From Eubacteriales bacterium (GTDB taxonomy: Bacteria > Bacillota > Clostridia > Tissierellales > GPF-1): a DNA stretch of 64,000 nt. The first letter of the stretch is position 1, and the number at the start of each line of letters is the position of its first letter. Location: contig DAOUQF010000019.1 of assembly GCA_030625815.1 (NCBI GenBank), positions 1-64,000 of the forward strand. The letters run 5' to 3'. Positions 54,087 to 62,232 of the stretch are shown here, one piece after another. The translations under genes and the position numbers were made by a program. Below the pieces are notes generated by a model that did no database searches, was not told the origin of the DNA, and saw only the letters and a list, made by a program, of their open reading frames with translations.

Positions 54087-54824
54087 CTAGTAGATTACAC
54101 GCTCCAAACACAATCCCTTTGCCGGGGCAATCGCTCTTGTATTGGCTCGTGATTTTTCCTCAAGAATTTCTTTTACCGCCTTCGGTTTCACGACGCCCTG
54201 AGCAACCTGAATCAAAAGTCCCATCATCAAGCGCACCTGCTGTCGCAAAAAACCATTTCCCAAAAAATCAATTTGAATTTCGTTTGATAAGGCTGTAATG
54301 GTAATCGATTCAATTGTTCGAACCGTTGATTTCGTCTTTGATTTCATGGCCGTAAATGACTGGAAATCATGCTCGCCAATTAAAAAACTGGCGGCGCGAC
54401 GCATTGCCTCCAAATTCAAGGGATCTTCAATCCGTATCATTTCTTTTCTCTCAAACACATTCCCCGCCGGAGAAACCGAAATTCGATATCGGTAGATCTT
54501 TTGTTTAGCATTAAATCTGGCGTGGAACCGATCATCCGTTTTCTCCATGGACAATACCTGAATATCCTCCGGCAGATAATGATTAATCTCTCCCAAAGAC
54601 TTGGGATCAATCCGATTTTTCGGCAGTTCCACAGAAGCGATTTGCGCCTTCGCGTGGACCCCGGCATCGGTTCTTCCTGAACCGTCAATCAAGATGGGAC
54701 GCTCAAATAATTTCGATAGAACCGCTTCGATTTTTCCTTGAATGGTCAGATCCGTATTGCCCAATCTTTGCCATCCTTGATATCTTGTGCCATCATAGGC
54801 AATGGTCATTTTAAATGTTGTCAT
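54087..54824 (-). CDS. truA: tRNA pseudouridine synthase A
   Basis: 245 residues. TruA makes pseudouridine at tRNA positions 38-40. The catalytic Asp lies in SGRTDAGVHA near residue 53, and YDGTRYQGWQ near residue 11 is typical. The start overlaps the end of galU by 14 bases. Confidence 0.95.
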   Translation of the reverse strand: MTTFKMTIAYDGTRYQGWQRLGNTDLTIQGKIEAVLSKLFERPILIDGSGRTDAGVHAKAQIASVELPKNRIDPKSLGEINHYLPEDIQVLSMEKTDDRFHARFNAKQKIYRYRISVSPAGNVFERKEMIRIEDPLNLEAMRRAASFLIGEHDFQSFTAMKSKTKSTVRTIESITITALSNEIQIDFLGNGFLRQQVRLMMGLLIQVAQGVVKPKAVKEILEEKSRANTRAIAPAKGLCLERVIY

Positions 54825-55695
54825 TTTTTTCTCCTTGTAATAAGTTTTTTAAATAGTTGTGGAAAGCTTCGCCGATTTCCGGATTTTTCAAAGCAAACTC
54901 AACGGTTGCTTCCAAATATCCAAGTTTGTCGCCGGCATCATATCGCCTTCCCTCGAAATCATAAGCCAAGACACGGTTTCGTTCACAGAGCTTTTTGATT
55001 CCATCAGTCAATTGAATTTCATTTCCTGCTCCCGGCTCTGTTTCTTCCAGGTAGGAAAAAATTTCCGGCGTTAAAACATATCGGCCTAGGATCGCAACAT
55101 TGGATGGTGCGTTTTCCCTGGCTGGCTTTTCCACCATGTCCTTTACTTCATAGGTTCGAGTTCCAATTTCTTCTCCATCGACAATGCCGTATTTGGATAC
55201 CTGATCCCAAGCGACACTTTGCACCCCGACCACGCTGCAATGATGCTGATCGTAGGTATCGATCAATTGTTTCAAACACGGGGTTTGATTCTCAACAATA
55301 TCATCTCCCAAAAGCACTGCAAAGGGTTCATTGCCGACAAAGGTTTTCGCGTGAAGAATCGCATGACCCAAGCCTAAGGCTTCCTTTTGTCTGATAAAAT
55401 GAATGTTTACCATCTCGCTAATCTCTCGAACCATGGCAAGGGCTTCTGCTTTTTGATTTTTTTCCAATGTCAGCTCCAACTCCACGGAGCGATCAAAATG
55501 ATTGATGATGGACGTCTTGTCGCGCCCGACAATAATCAAAATATCTTCTATGCCTGAATTCAATGCCTCTTCTACAATATATTGAATCGTTGGTTTATCG
55601 ACGATCGGCAACATCTCTTTTGGTAGTGCTTTCGTAGCAGGCAGGAACCGTGTGCCGAATCCAGCCGCAGGAATTACCGCTTTTCTGATTTTCAT
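54811..55695 (-). CDS. galU: UTP--glucose-1-phosphate uridylyltransferase
   Basis: 294 residues. It makes UDP-glucose for wall or exopolysaccharide synthesis. The N-terminal nucleotidyl motif AVIPAAGFGTRFLPATKALPKEMLP (abridged here to its ends AVIP and LPKE) and VEKP lie in the expected places. The ATG at 55695 follows GAGGAGCAG. It opens the long operon that ends at ndk. Confidence 0.94.
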   Translation of the reverse strand: MKIRKAVIPAAGFGTRFLPATKALPKEMLPIVDKPTIQYIVEEALNSGIEDILIIVGRDKTSIINHFDRSVELELTLEKNQKAEALAMVREISEMVNIHFIRQKEALGLGHAILHAKTFVGNEPFAVLLGDDIVENQTPCLKQLIDTYDQHHCSVVGVQSVAWDQVSKYGIVDGEEIGTRTYEVKDMVEKPARENAPSNVAILGRYVLTPEIFSYLEETEPGAGNEIQLTDGIKKLCERNRVLAYDFEGRRYDAGDKLGYLEATVEFALKNPEIGEAFHNYLKNLLQGEKNDNI

Positions 55696-55728
55696 TCTTC
55701 TGCTCCTCTCCATTTGGTTCTATTCTTT

Positions 55729-55734
55729 ATTATA
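55729..55734 (-). promoter_or_regulatory. Candidate galU operon -10
   Basis: The minus strand reads TATAAT (55734-55729), 34 bases before galU. No convincing -35 is seen at 17 bases. Confidence 0.4.
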
Positions 55735-55751
55735 AACGATATGGCATCGGG

Positions 55752-55783
55752 ATAAAAGAAAAGAAGCGTGAATTTCACGCTTC
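55752..55783 (-). terminator. Terminator after the FAD-linked oxidase gene
   Basis: A 10-bp stem GAAGCGTGAA / TTCACGCTTC followed by TTTTCTTTT on the minus strand; it overlaps the stop codon. Confidence 0.85.
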
Positions 55784-57476
55784 ATTCCCGTAATCCTAGG
55801 GTTCCTCCCGGATTCATAATATGATGGGGATCAAAATGTTCTTTTACCGTTTCCAGTAATTCCATAATTTCAGATCCCTGATGGCGTTCCATCCACGGGC
55901 CAAAGCTTTTCCCAATGCCGTGGTGATGACTCAAAGCGGCTCCAGATTCGACAATGCGATCGAGGATCCCGGCTTGCAATTTCAAGTATTCCTCCTCATC
56001 CATTTTCCCGATAAAAATCCAATACAGATTCGCACCCTGGGGATAGACATGAGACATATGCGTCATGCAGACCGTTTGCGGCCGTTCTTTGATGAAGTCT
56101 CGCACTTCTTTATGGACCCTTGACATGGATTCCCACGTCACCGCAGCCTCCATGGTGTCGATATAAATTCCATAATCCTGCAAAGCATCCCGCAAATACG
56201 GATCGCGAAACCGCCCTTTTTCCCAACTTTTGACCGGAATCCCCGTCAAATAAAGTCCCCCATGTTTCTTGCTGATTGCATGAACGCGACGCTTTATGTT
56301 TTTGCAAAACCGCCTTTCTCCATCTGTAAAACCGAGAAACAGACATCTTTCCATGGGTTTAAATCCACGCACCGACATCAATCGATCCAAAATGGTGTCC
56401 TCGATTTGATAGAGCTTCATCATCAGATCCGTCTCTTCCGGATCCGAGAGACGAAAGACGGAAGGAATGCCAAACTCCCCTTGCGTAATTTCACGAGCCG
56501 CCGCCTGTGCCTCTTCCCAAGTTGGAAAGATATAACTGAATCGCAAATGGTTTTCCGGCATCCAATGAAAAACCCTCAAGGTGACCTGGGTTAAGATGCC
56601 GAAAGCGCCTTCACTCCCAATCATGATCTGATCAATATCGGGTCCCGTCGCTTTCGCCGGATATTCTTTAGTCCGGATCAATCCCGTTGGGGTGACATAT
56701 TCCTGAGCAATCACCAGGTCTTCAATCTTTCCGTAATAACTGGAGTTCTGGCCGGCACCACGGGTAACAACCCAGCCTCCAACACCGGAATATTCAAAGG
56801 ACTGAGGAAAATGGCCGCAGGTATAAGCTCGCGAGGCGCCGAAACGCTCCGGTGCCCGCCGCAATGCCTCTTCCAATTCCGGTCCCTGAATTCCCGACTG
56901 TACGGTGATCGTTTGATTCTTTTCGTTAAAGCCAATCACCCGATTGAACCGTGGCGCCAAATCCAAGCTAATCCCGCCCTGCACCGCCTCTGTGCCTCGT
57001 GTTACCGAGGATCCGCCGGCGCGGCAATAGATGGGGATTTTCTCTTGATGGCAAAAGGCAACGATGACTTGAATTTCCTTTGCCTCGGAGGGCCACAGAA
57101 CAAGATCCGGGATATTGTGCAAGACTCCTCTTCGAAGACGGATGCAATCCCACATGGTCTTTCCATAGGAGGTTTTCACCCGAGTGAATCCATCTTGATG
57201 AACCCGATCCTCACCCAAGAGATCAAGAAAGAATTGAACCTGATGCACCGTCAGCTCAATGGGTAATTCCGCGGGAATCACTTCCTCCGCATCTGAACTT
57301 TTCTTTTGGAAGTCTTCATCAGTCAACTGGAAAACTTCTTTCATCGTGCGATACAAACCCTCATTAGGCTCTTTAAAACCGTTAGGATCGCCCCATTTCA
57401 ATGCAGCCCGAAAACTGTTCTTTTTCGGAGGCTGATTCTCCCAATCCGGATGAAATCCTTTATACGCTTTGCTCAT
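55782..57476 (-). CDS. FAD-linked oxidase, alkyl-DHAP-synthase-like
   Basis: 564 residues of the FAD PCMH fold. It resembles alkyl-dihydroxyacetonephosphate synthase (AGPS) and E. coli YgcU: FAD-binding RAGGSSVTRGTE near residue 150, then the AGPS-like GHFPQSFEYSGVGGWVVTR near 240 and the C-terminal triple His HHHGIGK near 525. In AGPS that His loop is part of the active site. Its start overlaps the end of the kinase gene by 17 bases. Function here is not known: AGPS chemistry or oxidation of a phosphorylated polyol are both possible. Confidence 0.85.
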   Translation of the reverse strand: MSKAYKGFHPDWENQPPKKNSFRAALKWGDPNGFKEPNEGLYRTMKEVFQLTDEDFQKKSSDAEEVIPAELPIELTVHQVQFFLDLLGEDRVHQDGFTRVKTSYGKTMWDCIRLRRGVLHNIPDLVLWPSEAKEIQVIVAFCHQEKIPIYCRAGGSSVTRGTEAVQGGISLDLAPRFNRVIGFNEKNQTITVQSGIQGPELEEALRRAPERFGASRAYTCGHFPQSFEYSGVGGWVVTRGAGQNSSYYGKIEDLVIAQEYVTPTGLIRTKEYPAKATGPDIDQIMIGSEGAFGILTQVTLRVFHWMPENHLRFSYIFPTWEEAQAAAREITQGEFGIPSVFRLSDPEETDLMMKLYQIEDTILDRLMSVRGFKPMERCLFLGFTDGERRFCKNIKRRVHAISKKHGGLYLTGIPVKSWEKGRFRDPYLRDALQDYGIYIDTMEAAVTWESMSRVHKEVRDFIKERPQTVCMTHMSHVYPQGANLYWIFIGKMDEEEYLKLQAGILDRIVESGAALSHHHGIGKSFGPWMERHQGSEIMELLETVKEHFDPHHIMNPGGTLGLRE

Positions 57477-59025
57477 CGTTAATCTCCTTCATGATTTGTC
57501 TCAATTCTTTATAAAGGGGTTTCAATCGTTTATAGATATTTTGATAAATCCTTTGATAAAGCAATCGATAAATCTTTGCCTCCTTGGGATCCGGTTCAAA
57601 CCAATCCGTTTTTTGAACCATTTGAGCAATGGCTTCCTCGAAGGTTTTATAGACCCCAAGTCCTACAAAGCCTGATATGGCGGCACCCAAGCCAGATGTT
57701 TCATGGGTTTGCACGCGATAAACAGGAAGATTAAATAAATTTGCAGTGATCTGACAAATGGCATCACTCTGGGATCCGCCGCCGGAAATAGCGACAGAGG
57801 TAAAAGAATGCCCCAATTTCTTTTCAATTTGTTCCGCGCCTTCCAATAAGGCATAGCCGATCCCCTCAATAATTGCACGATAAATATGAATGCGCGTATG
57901 CTGATCATTGAACCCCAAAATCGAACCCCTCGCTTCCGGTTTCTTGACGCCCGCTCCCCACAGGGGTTGCAAGATTAAGCCGTCCGAGCCGGCCGGGACC
58001 GCAGCCAATCGTTTGTTCAAGAGAGATTCCGGCGTCACACCCAACTCTTTCGCCTCTTGGGTTTCCACTTCAGCAAATTCACGCTCAAACCAGGAGATCA
58101 TCCAATACCCCTTGTAAACCTGAATCTCCGGATTAAACTGACCGGGAATCATCGCAGCAAAGGGAGGAATAAATCGCAGGGGCTCGAAATAGCGCTTTGT
58201 GGTGGTTTGAATGCTTGCTTGAGATCCCAGAGAGATACTGGCCGTCGTATCATCCATGCATCCGGAACCAATGGTCTCGCAGCCCTTGTCCGATGCGGAT
58301 GCAATAACCGGCAAGCCAACGGGCATGGTTGTTTCCAGCGCTGCAGCCTCTGTTATTTCGCCAATCTTTTGTCCTGGCTCAATCAGCTCAGGAAGCATCT
58401 CCTTGGGAATTTGAAAGATCTGTCCCTTAATGGAGAATCGCGGCTCCCATTTTCTGGTTTTATGATTAAAGGGCACCTTCCCCGCCTGTGCCGCATCACT
58501 ATCCCGATAGCGACCCGTCAATCTATACAACAGGTATCCAGACAGCAACAGGACTCGATGGGTTTGTTCCCAGATCTCCGGTTCCATTTTTTTCACCCAA
58601 TGCGCTGGACAATTCCGATTGTATAAGATCGCCGTTTCCCGCATCCCCGTCAGCCGAAGCGCCAAAGCCTGGGTCTTATTGAAAGGCAAGGGTTCCTTCA
58701 ATTTTCTTTGATCCATCCAAATTACAGCGGGACGCAGCGGTCGCCCCCGGTGATCCAGAAAGACAGCAGTGTCTCTCTGAGTCGTCAGGGTTACGGCTTC
58801 GATCTTTGCAAAGTTTTCCGGGGACTGTTTCTGAAGACCCCGCGTTACTTCGCATAGATTTTCCCAATATTGATCCGCGTCCTGTTCCGCCCAATCCAGT
58901 TGCGGCGAAGTGTACGGCTGAAAACTTTGTTTGACCTTGTCCAGCAATTCTCCTTTTTGATTGAAGAGCATGGCGCGAACACTTTGCGTTCCGCAATCAA
59001 TTGACAATACCACCTTGGATTCCAT
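57460..59025 (-). CDS. FGGY-family carbohydrate kinase (YgcE-like)
   Basis: 521 residues. Phosphorylates a sugar or polyol with ATP. The N-terminal phosphate motif SIDCGTQSVRAMLFN and WMDQR segment, and the C-terminal ATP-binding VAISGGGSQSDAICQI, mark the family. The sugar cannot be told from the sequence. It overlaps the FAD enzyme gene downstream, so the two are likely partners, recalling the neighbouring ygcE and ygcU of E. coli. Confidence 0.88.
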   Translation of the reverse strand: MESKVVLSIDCGTQSVRAMLFNQKGELLDKVKQSFQPYTSPQLDWAEQDADQYWENLCEVTRGLQKQSPENFAKIEAVTLTTQRDTAVFLDHRGRPLRPAVIWMDQRKLKEPLPFNKTQALALRLTGMRETAILYNRNCPAHWVKKMEPEIWEQTHRVLLLSGYLLYRLTGRYRDSDAAQAGKVPFNHKTRKWEPRFSIKGQIFQIPKEMLPELIEPGQKIGEITEAAALETTMPVGLPVIASASDKGCETIGSGCMDDTTASISLGSQASIQTTTKRYFEPLRFIPPFAAMIPGQFNPEIQVYKGYWMISWFEREFAEVETQEAKELGVTPESLLNKRLAAVPAGSDGLILQPLWGAGVKKPEARGSILGFNDQHTRIHIYRAIIEGIGYALLEGAEQIEKKLGHSFTSVAISGGGSQSDAICQITANLFNLPVYRVQTHETSGLGAAISGFVGLGVYKTFEEAIAQMVQKTDWFEPDPKEAKIYRLLYQRIYQNIYKRLKPLYKELRQIMKEINDEQSV

Positions 59026-59054
59026 ATTTCCCTCCTATTGGTAAATTCATCCTT

Positions 59055-59085
59055 ATTATATCACTTCTCCCTAAATTGGAGTCAA
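59055..59085 (-). promoter_or_regulatory. Promoter and possible operator of the kinase/oxidase unit
   Basis: The minus strand has TTGACT (59085-59080), 19 bases, then TATAAT (59060-59055) with TGA before it (extended -10). The spacer holds CTCC-N7-GGAG (59067-59081), a small inverted repeat placed where a GntR-type repressor could bind. Confidence 0.6.
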
Positions 59086-59122
59086 GGGCTTCCCCGCCTC
59101 CGCTGATCATCCGATAAAAGAC

Positions 59123-59145
59123 AAAAAAACCGACTTTCGTCGGTT
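59123..59145 (-). terminator. Terminator of the GntR gene
   Basis: The stem AACCGAC / GTCGGTT (loop GAAA) is followed by T residues on the minus strand. Confidence 0.88.
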
Positions 59146-59851
59146 AAATGGAAAAATCATATTCACTCATGGGGATCACAAAAGAAACATAGGAAATGGG
59201 CCATTCCTTTTCTTTGACATAAATCCATCGCTCCAAACATAAGATCTGACTGTTTTCCGCGAGCTCCAATCGTTCACACTCCACATTTGATGCAGTCTTC
59301 GGGGTCATGATTTGTTCGATTCGATCAATCTTATTGCCCCATTGCTGCAATAAAAACCGTGATATGGATTCATGGGGATTCACATCCTCCAGACAGATTC
59401 CCTTCGCCGCAAAGATAGACTCTTCAATCGCAAGGGGACGTCCTTCGACAACACGCAGGCGTAGAATCCGCATGGAGTCCTCCAATTGAGGCATGCGAGT
59501 CCGCTTCGCTACTTCGAGCATTTGAGTTCCGACAGCTTGATCCAACACCAGATTGGTTTCTTCCAATCCCCGAACCCGCAGGGCATACCGCAAGCTGATC
59601 AGGGGTTCAAATCCAATGGAAAACTGAGTCTTCGCTACAAAGGTTCCCTTCCCTCTTCGCTTGATCAGATATCCCTCTTGCACCAAAATTCCAATCGCTT
59701 TTCGCACCGTATCTCGTCCCAGATGATAGGATTCCATCAGCTCCAATTCCGTCGGTATCTGATCCTTTTCTTGCCAGATCCCAGATTTGATTTGATCCAG
59801 CAGCTCGTTTTTCAACTGGATATAAAGGGGTCTCTCATCTAATGGATTCAT
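59144..59851 (-). CDS. GntR-family transcription regulator with UTRA domain
   Basis: 235 residues. N-terminal winged helix-turn-helix (about 5-75; QIPTELELMESYHLGRDTVRKAI) and a C-terminal UTRA ligand-binding domain (about 95-230). Such HutC-type regulators sense small molecules and repress nearby genes. It overlaps the P1 peptidase by four bases and lies just upstream of the kinase/oxidase unit, its likely target. The effector is unknown. Confidence 0.9.
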   Translation of the reverse strand: MNPLDERPLYIQLKNELLDQIKSGIWQEKDQIPTELELMESYHLGRDTVRKAIGILVQEGYLIKRRGKGTFVAKTQFSIGFEPLISLRYALRVRGLEETNLVLDQAVGTQMLEVAKRTRMPQLEDSMRILRLRVVEGRPLAIEESIFAAKGICLEDVNPHESISRFLLQQWGNKIDRIEQIMTPKTASNVECERLELAENSQILCLERWIYVKEKEWPISYVSFVIPMSEYDFSI

Positions 59852-60747
59852 GCTTTCCCCCTAGCCGCAGGAAACCCGGGAATCGAATCGGCTTGCTCGA
59901 CCGCATCGATCACCGCGGAAGCCACAACCTGTTCCGTCAATTTGCATAGGGAATAGAAATCAACGGAAACCTGCGCAGTCGACAAAGCAAAGAGGGTGTC
60001 CCCGTCATAGGGGGTGTGACAAGGCCGAATGGCTCTCGCATACCCATTATGTCCCACGGACGCCAGCTTGTTCGCTTGTGCTTTGGTGATGACAGCATTG
60101 GTTAGAATCACGCCAATCGTTGTATTGCTTCCCAAAAACGGCTTTTGATCCGGTTGTGGATTCTCGTGGGATTGCACCCCCGCAATCCGGTTCCCGGAAT
60201 TGGAATAAATCTCTCCGAAACTATTGACCGCAATACCGGCCGCGACATACAGTTCCTCTTTCTGAAAGATCGAAAAGCCGAACCCGGATTTCATCGCAAG
60301 GTTCATCCCCTTCTCCTTGCCAACGGTCGCGCCTGTTCCTGCACCGAAATTTCCTCGAAGTGGACTCGTTTCTTTCGCATTGACACAGGCTTGATAGCCC
60401 ATCTTTGCCGTCGGCCGCACTGTTGCTAAGCCCACCGCCAGATCAAAAAGCACGGCAGCCGAAACGATCGGCACCTTCGCGACTCCCGTTTCAAAACCGA
60501 TCCCCTGTTCTTCCAGATACTGCATCACACCCGATGCCGCATCCAAGCCAAAGGCGCTTCCTCCAGACAGCAAAACTCCGTGCAAGCGTTCCACCGTCAT
60601 GCGCGGATCCAACAAGGCAGTTTCTCTTGTACCCGGTGCGCCGCCTCGAACATCAACTCCGGCAATGGCGCCTTCCGGACAGAGAAATACGGTACAACCC
60701 GTTTTCGCCGTCTGATCCTCGGCATGTCCAATCAAAAATCCTTTCAT
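59848..60747 (-). CDS. P1 family (DmpA-like) peptidase
   Basis: 299 residues. P1/DmpA peptidases are self-cleaving N-terminal nucleophile hydrolases. The start MKGFLIGHAED, GVDVRGGAPGTRE, LSGGSAFGLDAASG and the NTTIGVILTNAVI region of the self-cleavage site match the family. The ATG at 60747 has GGGGG at eight bases; an ATG at 60762 is also possible. Its physiological substrate is not known; aminopeptidases and beta-peptidases are in the family. Confidence 0.85.
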   Translation of the reverse strand: MKGFLIGHAEDQTAKTGCTVFLCPEGAIAGVDVRGGAPGTRETALLDPRMTVERLHGVLLSGGSAFGLDAASGVMQYLEEQGIGFETGVAKVPIVSAAVLFDLAVGLATVRPTAKMGYQACVNAKETSPLRGNFGAGTGATVGKEKGMNLAMKSGFGFSIFQKEELYVAAGIAVNSFGEIYSNSGNRIAGVQSHENPQPDQKPFLGSNTTIGVILTNAVITKAQANKLASVGHNGYARAIRPCHTPYDGDTLFALSTAQVSVDFYSLCKLTEQVVASAVIDAVEQADSIPGFPAARGKA

Positions 60748-60752
60748 CCAAA

Positions 60753-61637
60753 CTACCCCCATCTTTCCTCAAAGGCTGCAACCATGCTTAATCCGCTGAG
60801 CTGACGACAAGCATATACGACATTTCTCAAAAGCACGGCTGAAGTTACAACTCCAATCCCTCGGGGGACCGGTGTAACAGCGGCAACTCGATTTTCAATG
60901 CTTGAATAGTCCACATCGCCGCACATGGATCCATCCGCTCGCTTGTTGATTCCGATATCAATGACAACACTATGGCTATCGAAGGACGACGCGGTAAACA
61001 ATTCAGGTCGTCCAACAGCCGTTACAACAATATCCGCGCGCCTCATCACATCGGCAAGTTTTTTTGTCTTGGAATGACAAACTGTGACCGTTGCACTGCG
61101 ATCCAGCAAGAGCATGGCCAAGGGTTTCCCCACAACGAGGGAACGATTGACAATCACAATCCCCTGTCCTTCCAACGGTATCTTATAAAAATCCAGCATT
61201 TCCATCACGGCAGCCGGCGTGCCTGGCAAACGGCCGCGGCTCTTTCCAATAATAATTTTCCCGAGATTGTCGGGATTCATATAGTCAACGTCCTTACAAT
61301 GATCCAAAAAGCAGCTGATTTTTTCATTGGAAATATGAGCAGGCAGGGGTCGAAAGATCATCACCCCATGAATTTCCTGATTCTCATTAAACAATTGAAT
61401 CTGATGAATCAATTCCTCTTCTGTAATGGTTTCGGGTAGCGAGACATCATCCGCTTGAATTCCAATTCTTTCGCACTGACGCATCAAACTCTGCTTGTAA
61501 TAGGTGTCATCGGAAGCCGTGCCGATCTGCACCATTGCAACCCTTGGAATATACCCATATTCCCGCAATAAAGAAATTCTCGCTTTCGCCTTTTTGTAAA
61601 TCGCATCTGCTACTGGTTTTCCCAATAATACCTTCAT
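60753..61637 (-). CDS. folD: FolD-like methylene-tetrahydrofolate dehydrogenase, cyclohydrolase residues altered
   Basis: 294 residues, the normal FolD length. The NAD(P) domain is recognisable (VVGKPLAMLL, VIDIGIN) and folate-binding residues KDVD are kept. By hand alignment with E. coli FolD the catalytic Lys (Y-x3-K) is Leu50 and the QLPLP Gln is Phe95 (FRPLP); TPVPGGVGPMT reads TPVPRGIGVVT. This suggests a dehydrogenase with lost or weak cyclohydrolase activity. The ATG at 61637 follows CAGGAGGG. Confidence 0.82.
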   Translation of the reverse strand: MKVLLGKPVADAIYKKAKARISLLREYGYIPRVAMVQIGTASDDTYYKQSLMRQCERIGIQADDVSLPETITEEELIHQIQLFNENQEIHGVMIFRPLPAHISNEKISCFLDHCKDVDYMNPDNLGKIIIGKSRGRLPGTPAAVMEMLDFYKIPLEGQGIVIVNRSLVVGKPLAMLLLDRSATVTVCHSKTKKLADVMRRADIVVTAVGRPELFTASSFDSHSVVIDIGINKRADGSMCGDVDYSSIENRVAAVTPVPRGIGVVTSAVLLRNVVYACRQLSGLSMVAAFEERWG

Positions 61638-61656
61638 CCCGACCCTCCTGTAACAA

Positions 61657-61681
61657 ATCAAAAAGCGGAGTCTCCCCCGCT
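61657..61681 (-). terminator. Hairpin between ybjQ and folD, weak terminator
   Basis: The stem AGCGGGG / CTCCGCT with loop GAGA is followed by five T residues on the minus strand. It could partly end transcription ahead of folD. Confidence 0.55.
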
Positions 61682-61995
61682 CACTTCAGCTTTACAGCTG
61701 TTCCATATGCCAAAATTTCAGCGGCTCCTTGCATCACTGCCGATGTCGTATATCGTACGTTCACAATCCCATCCGCTCCCAGAGCGTTGGCCTCTTCCAC
61801 CATCTGCAGGGTGGCGAATTGACGCGCTTCCGTCAGCATTTCTGAGTACTCTTTCATCTCGCCGCCTACAATCTGTCGAAGCCCTGACATCAAATCCTTT
61901 CCGATGTGTTTGGCTCGAATTGTACTTCCGCGTACAAGACCCAACGATTCAACAATCTCTTTTCCTTGAATGGTTTCAGTATTTACGATGATCAT
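61681..61995 (-). CDS. YbjQ/UPF0145 family protein
   Basis: 104 residues, soluble. The UPF0145 (YbjQ) fold is a small alpha/beta protein that assembles into rings; function unknown. Motifs are TIQGKEIVESLGLVRGSTI and NALGADGIVNVRY. The ATG at 61995 follows AGGAGAATG at proper spacing; a nearer in-frame ATG at 62001 is too close to the site. It overlaps the upstream small gene by 20 bases. Confidence 0.83.
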   Translation of the reverse strand: MIIVNTETIQGKEIVESLGLVRGSTIRAKHIGKDLMSGLRQIVGGEMKEYSEMLTEARQFATLQMVEEANALGADGIVNVRYTTSAVMQGAAEILAYGTAVKLK

Positions 61996-62182
61996 CGTCA
62001 TTCTCCTTTCTGTGATCCCGAATGCGTTCAAATATCAGGAGTCCCAACAATAAAACAACAACGACGCCCATCCCGCGCATAAAGCCTAGAACCAAAGCAT
62101 CCGTTGGATCTCCCCAAAAAATAACAACCAAAACAAAAATAATATAGGCAATTGCCAATCCGATGGCAAGAAATTGTTTCAT
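61976..62182 (-). CDS. Small membrane protein
   Basis: 68 residues with two membrane helices (LAIAYIIFVLVVIFW and GVVVVLLLGLLIF) and a charged tail (RIRDHRKENDDDH). GGAGGTGGTGAA precedes the ATG. Overlap with ybjQ suggests coupled expression. No family recognised. Confidence 0.68.
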   Translation of the reverse strand: MKQFLAIGLAIAYIIFVLVVIFWGDPTDALVLGFMRGMGVVVVLLLGLLIFERIRDHRKENDDDHRKY

Positions 62183-62199
62183 TTCACCACCTCCATTTT

Positions 62200-62228
62200 C
62201 ATTTTATCATTTTTCTTATCAAATGCAA
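62200..62228 (-). promoter_or_regulatory. Promoter of the small membrane protein and ybjQ
   Basis: The minus strand has TTGCAT (62228-62223), 17 bases, then TAAAAT (62205-62200), in the 50-base gap after the flippase gene. Confidence 0.6.
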
Positions 62229-62232
62229 AGAT

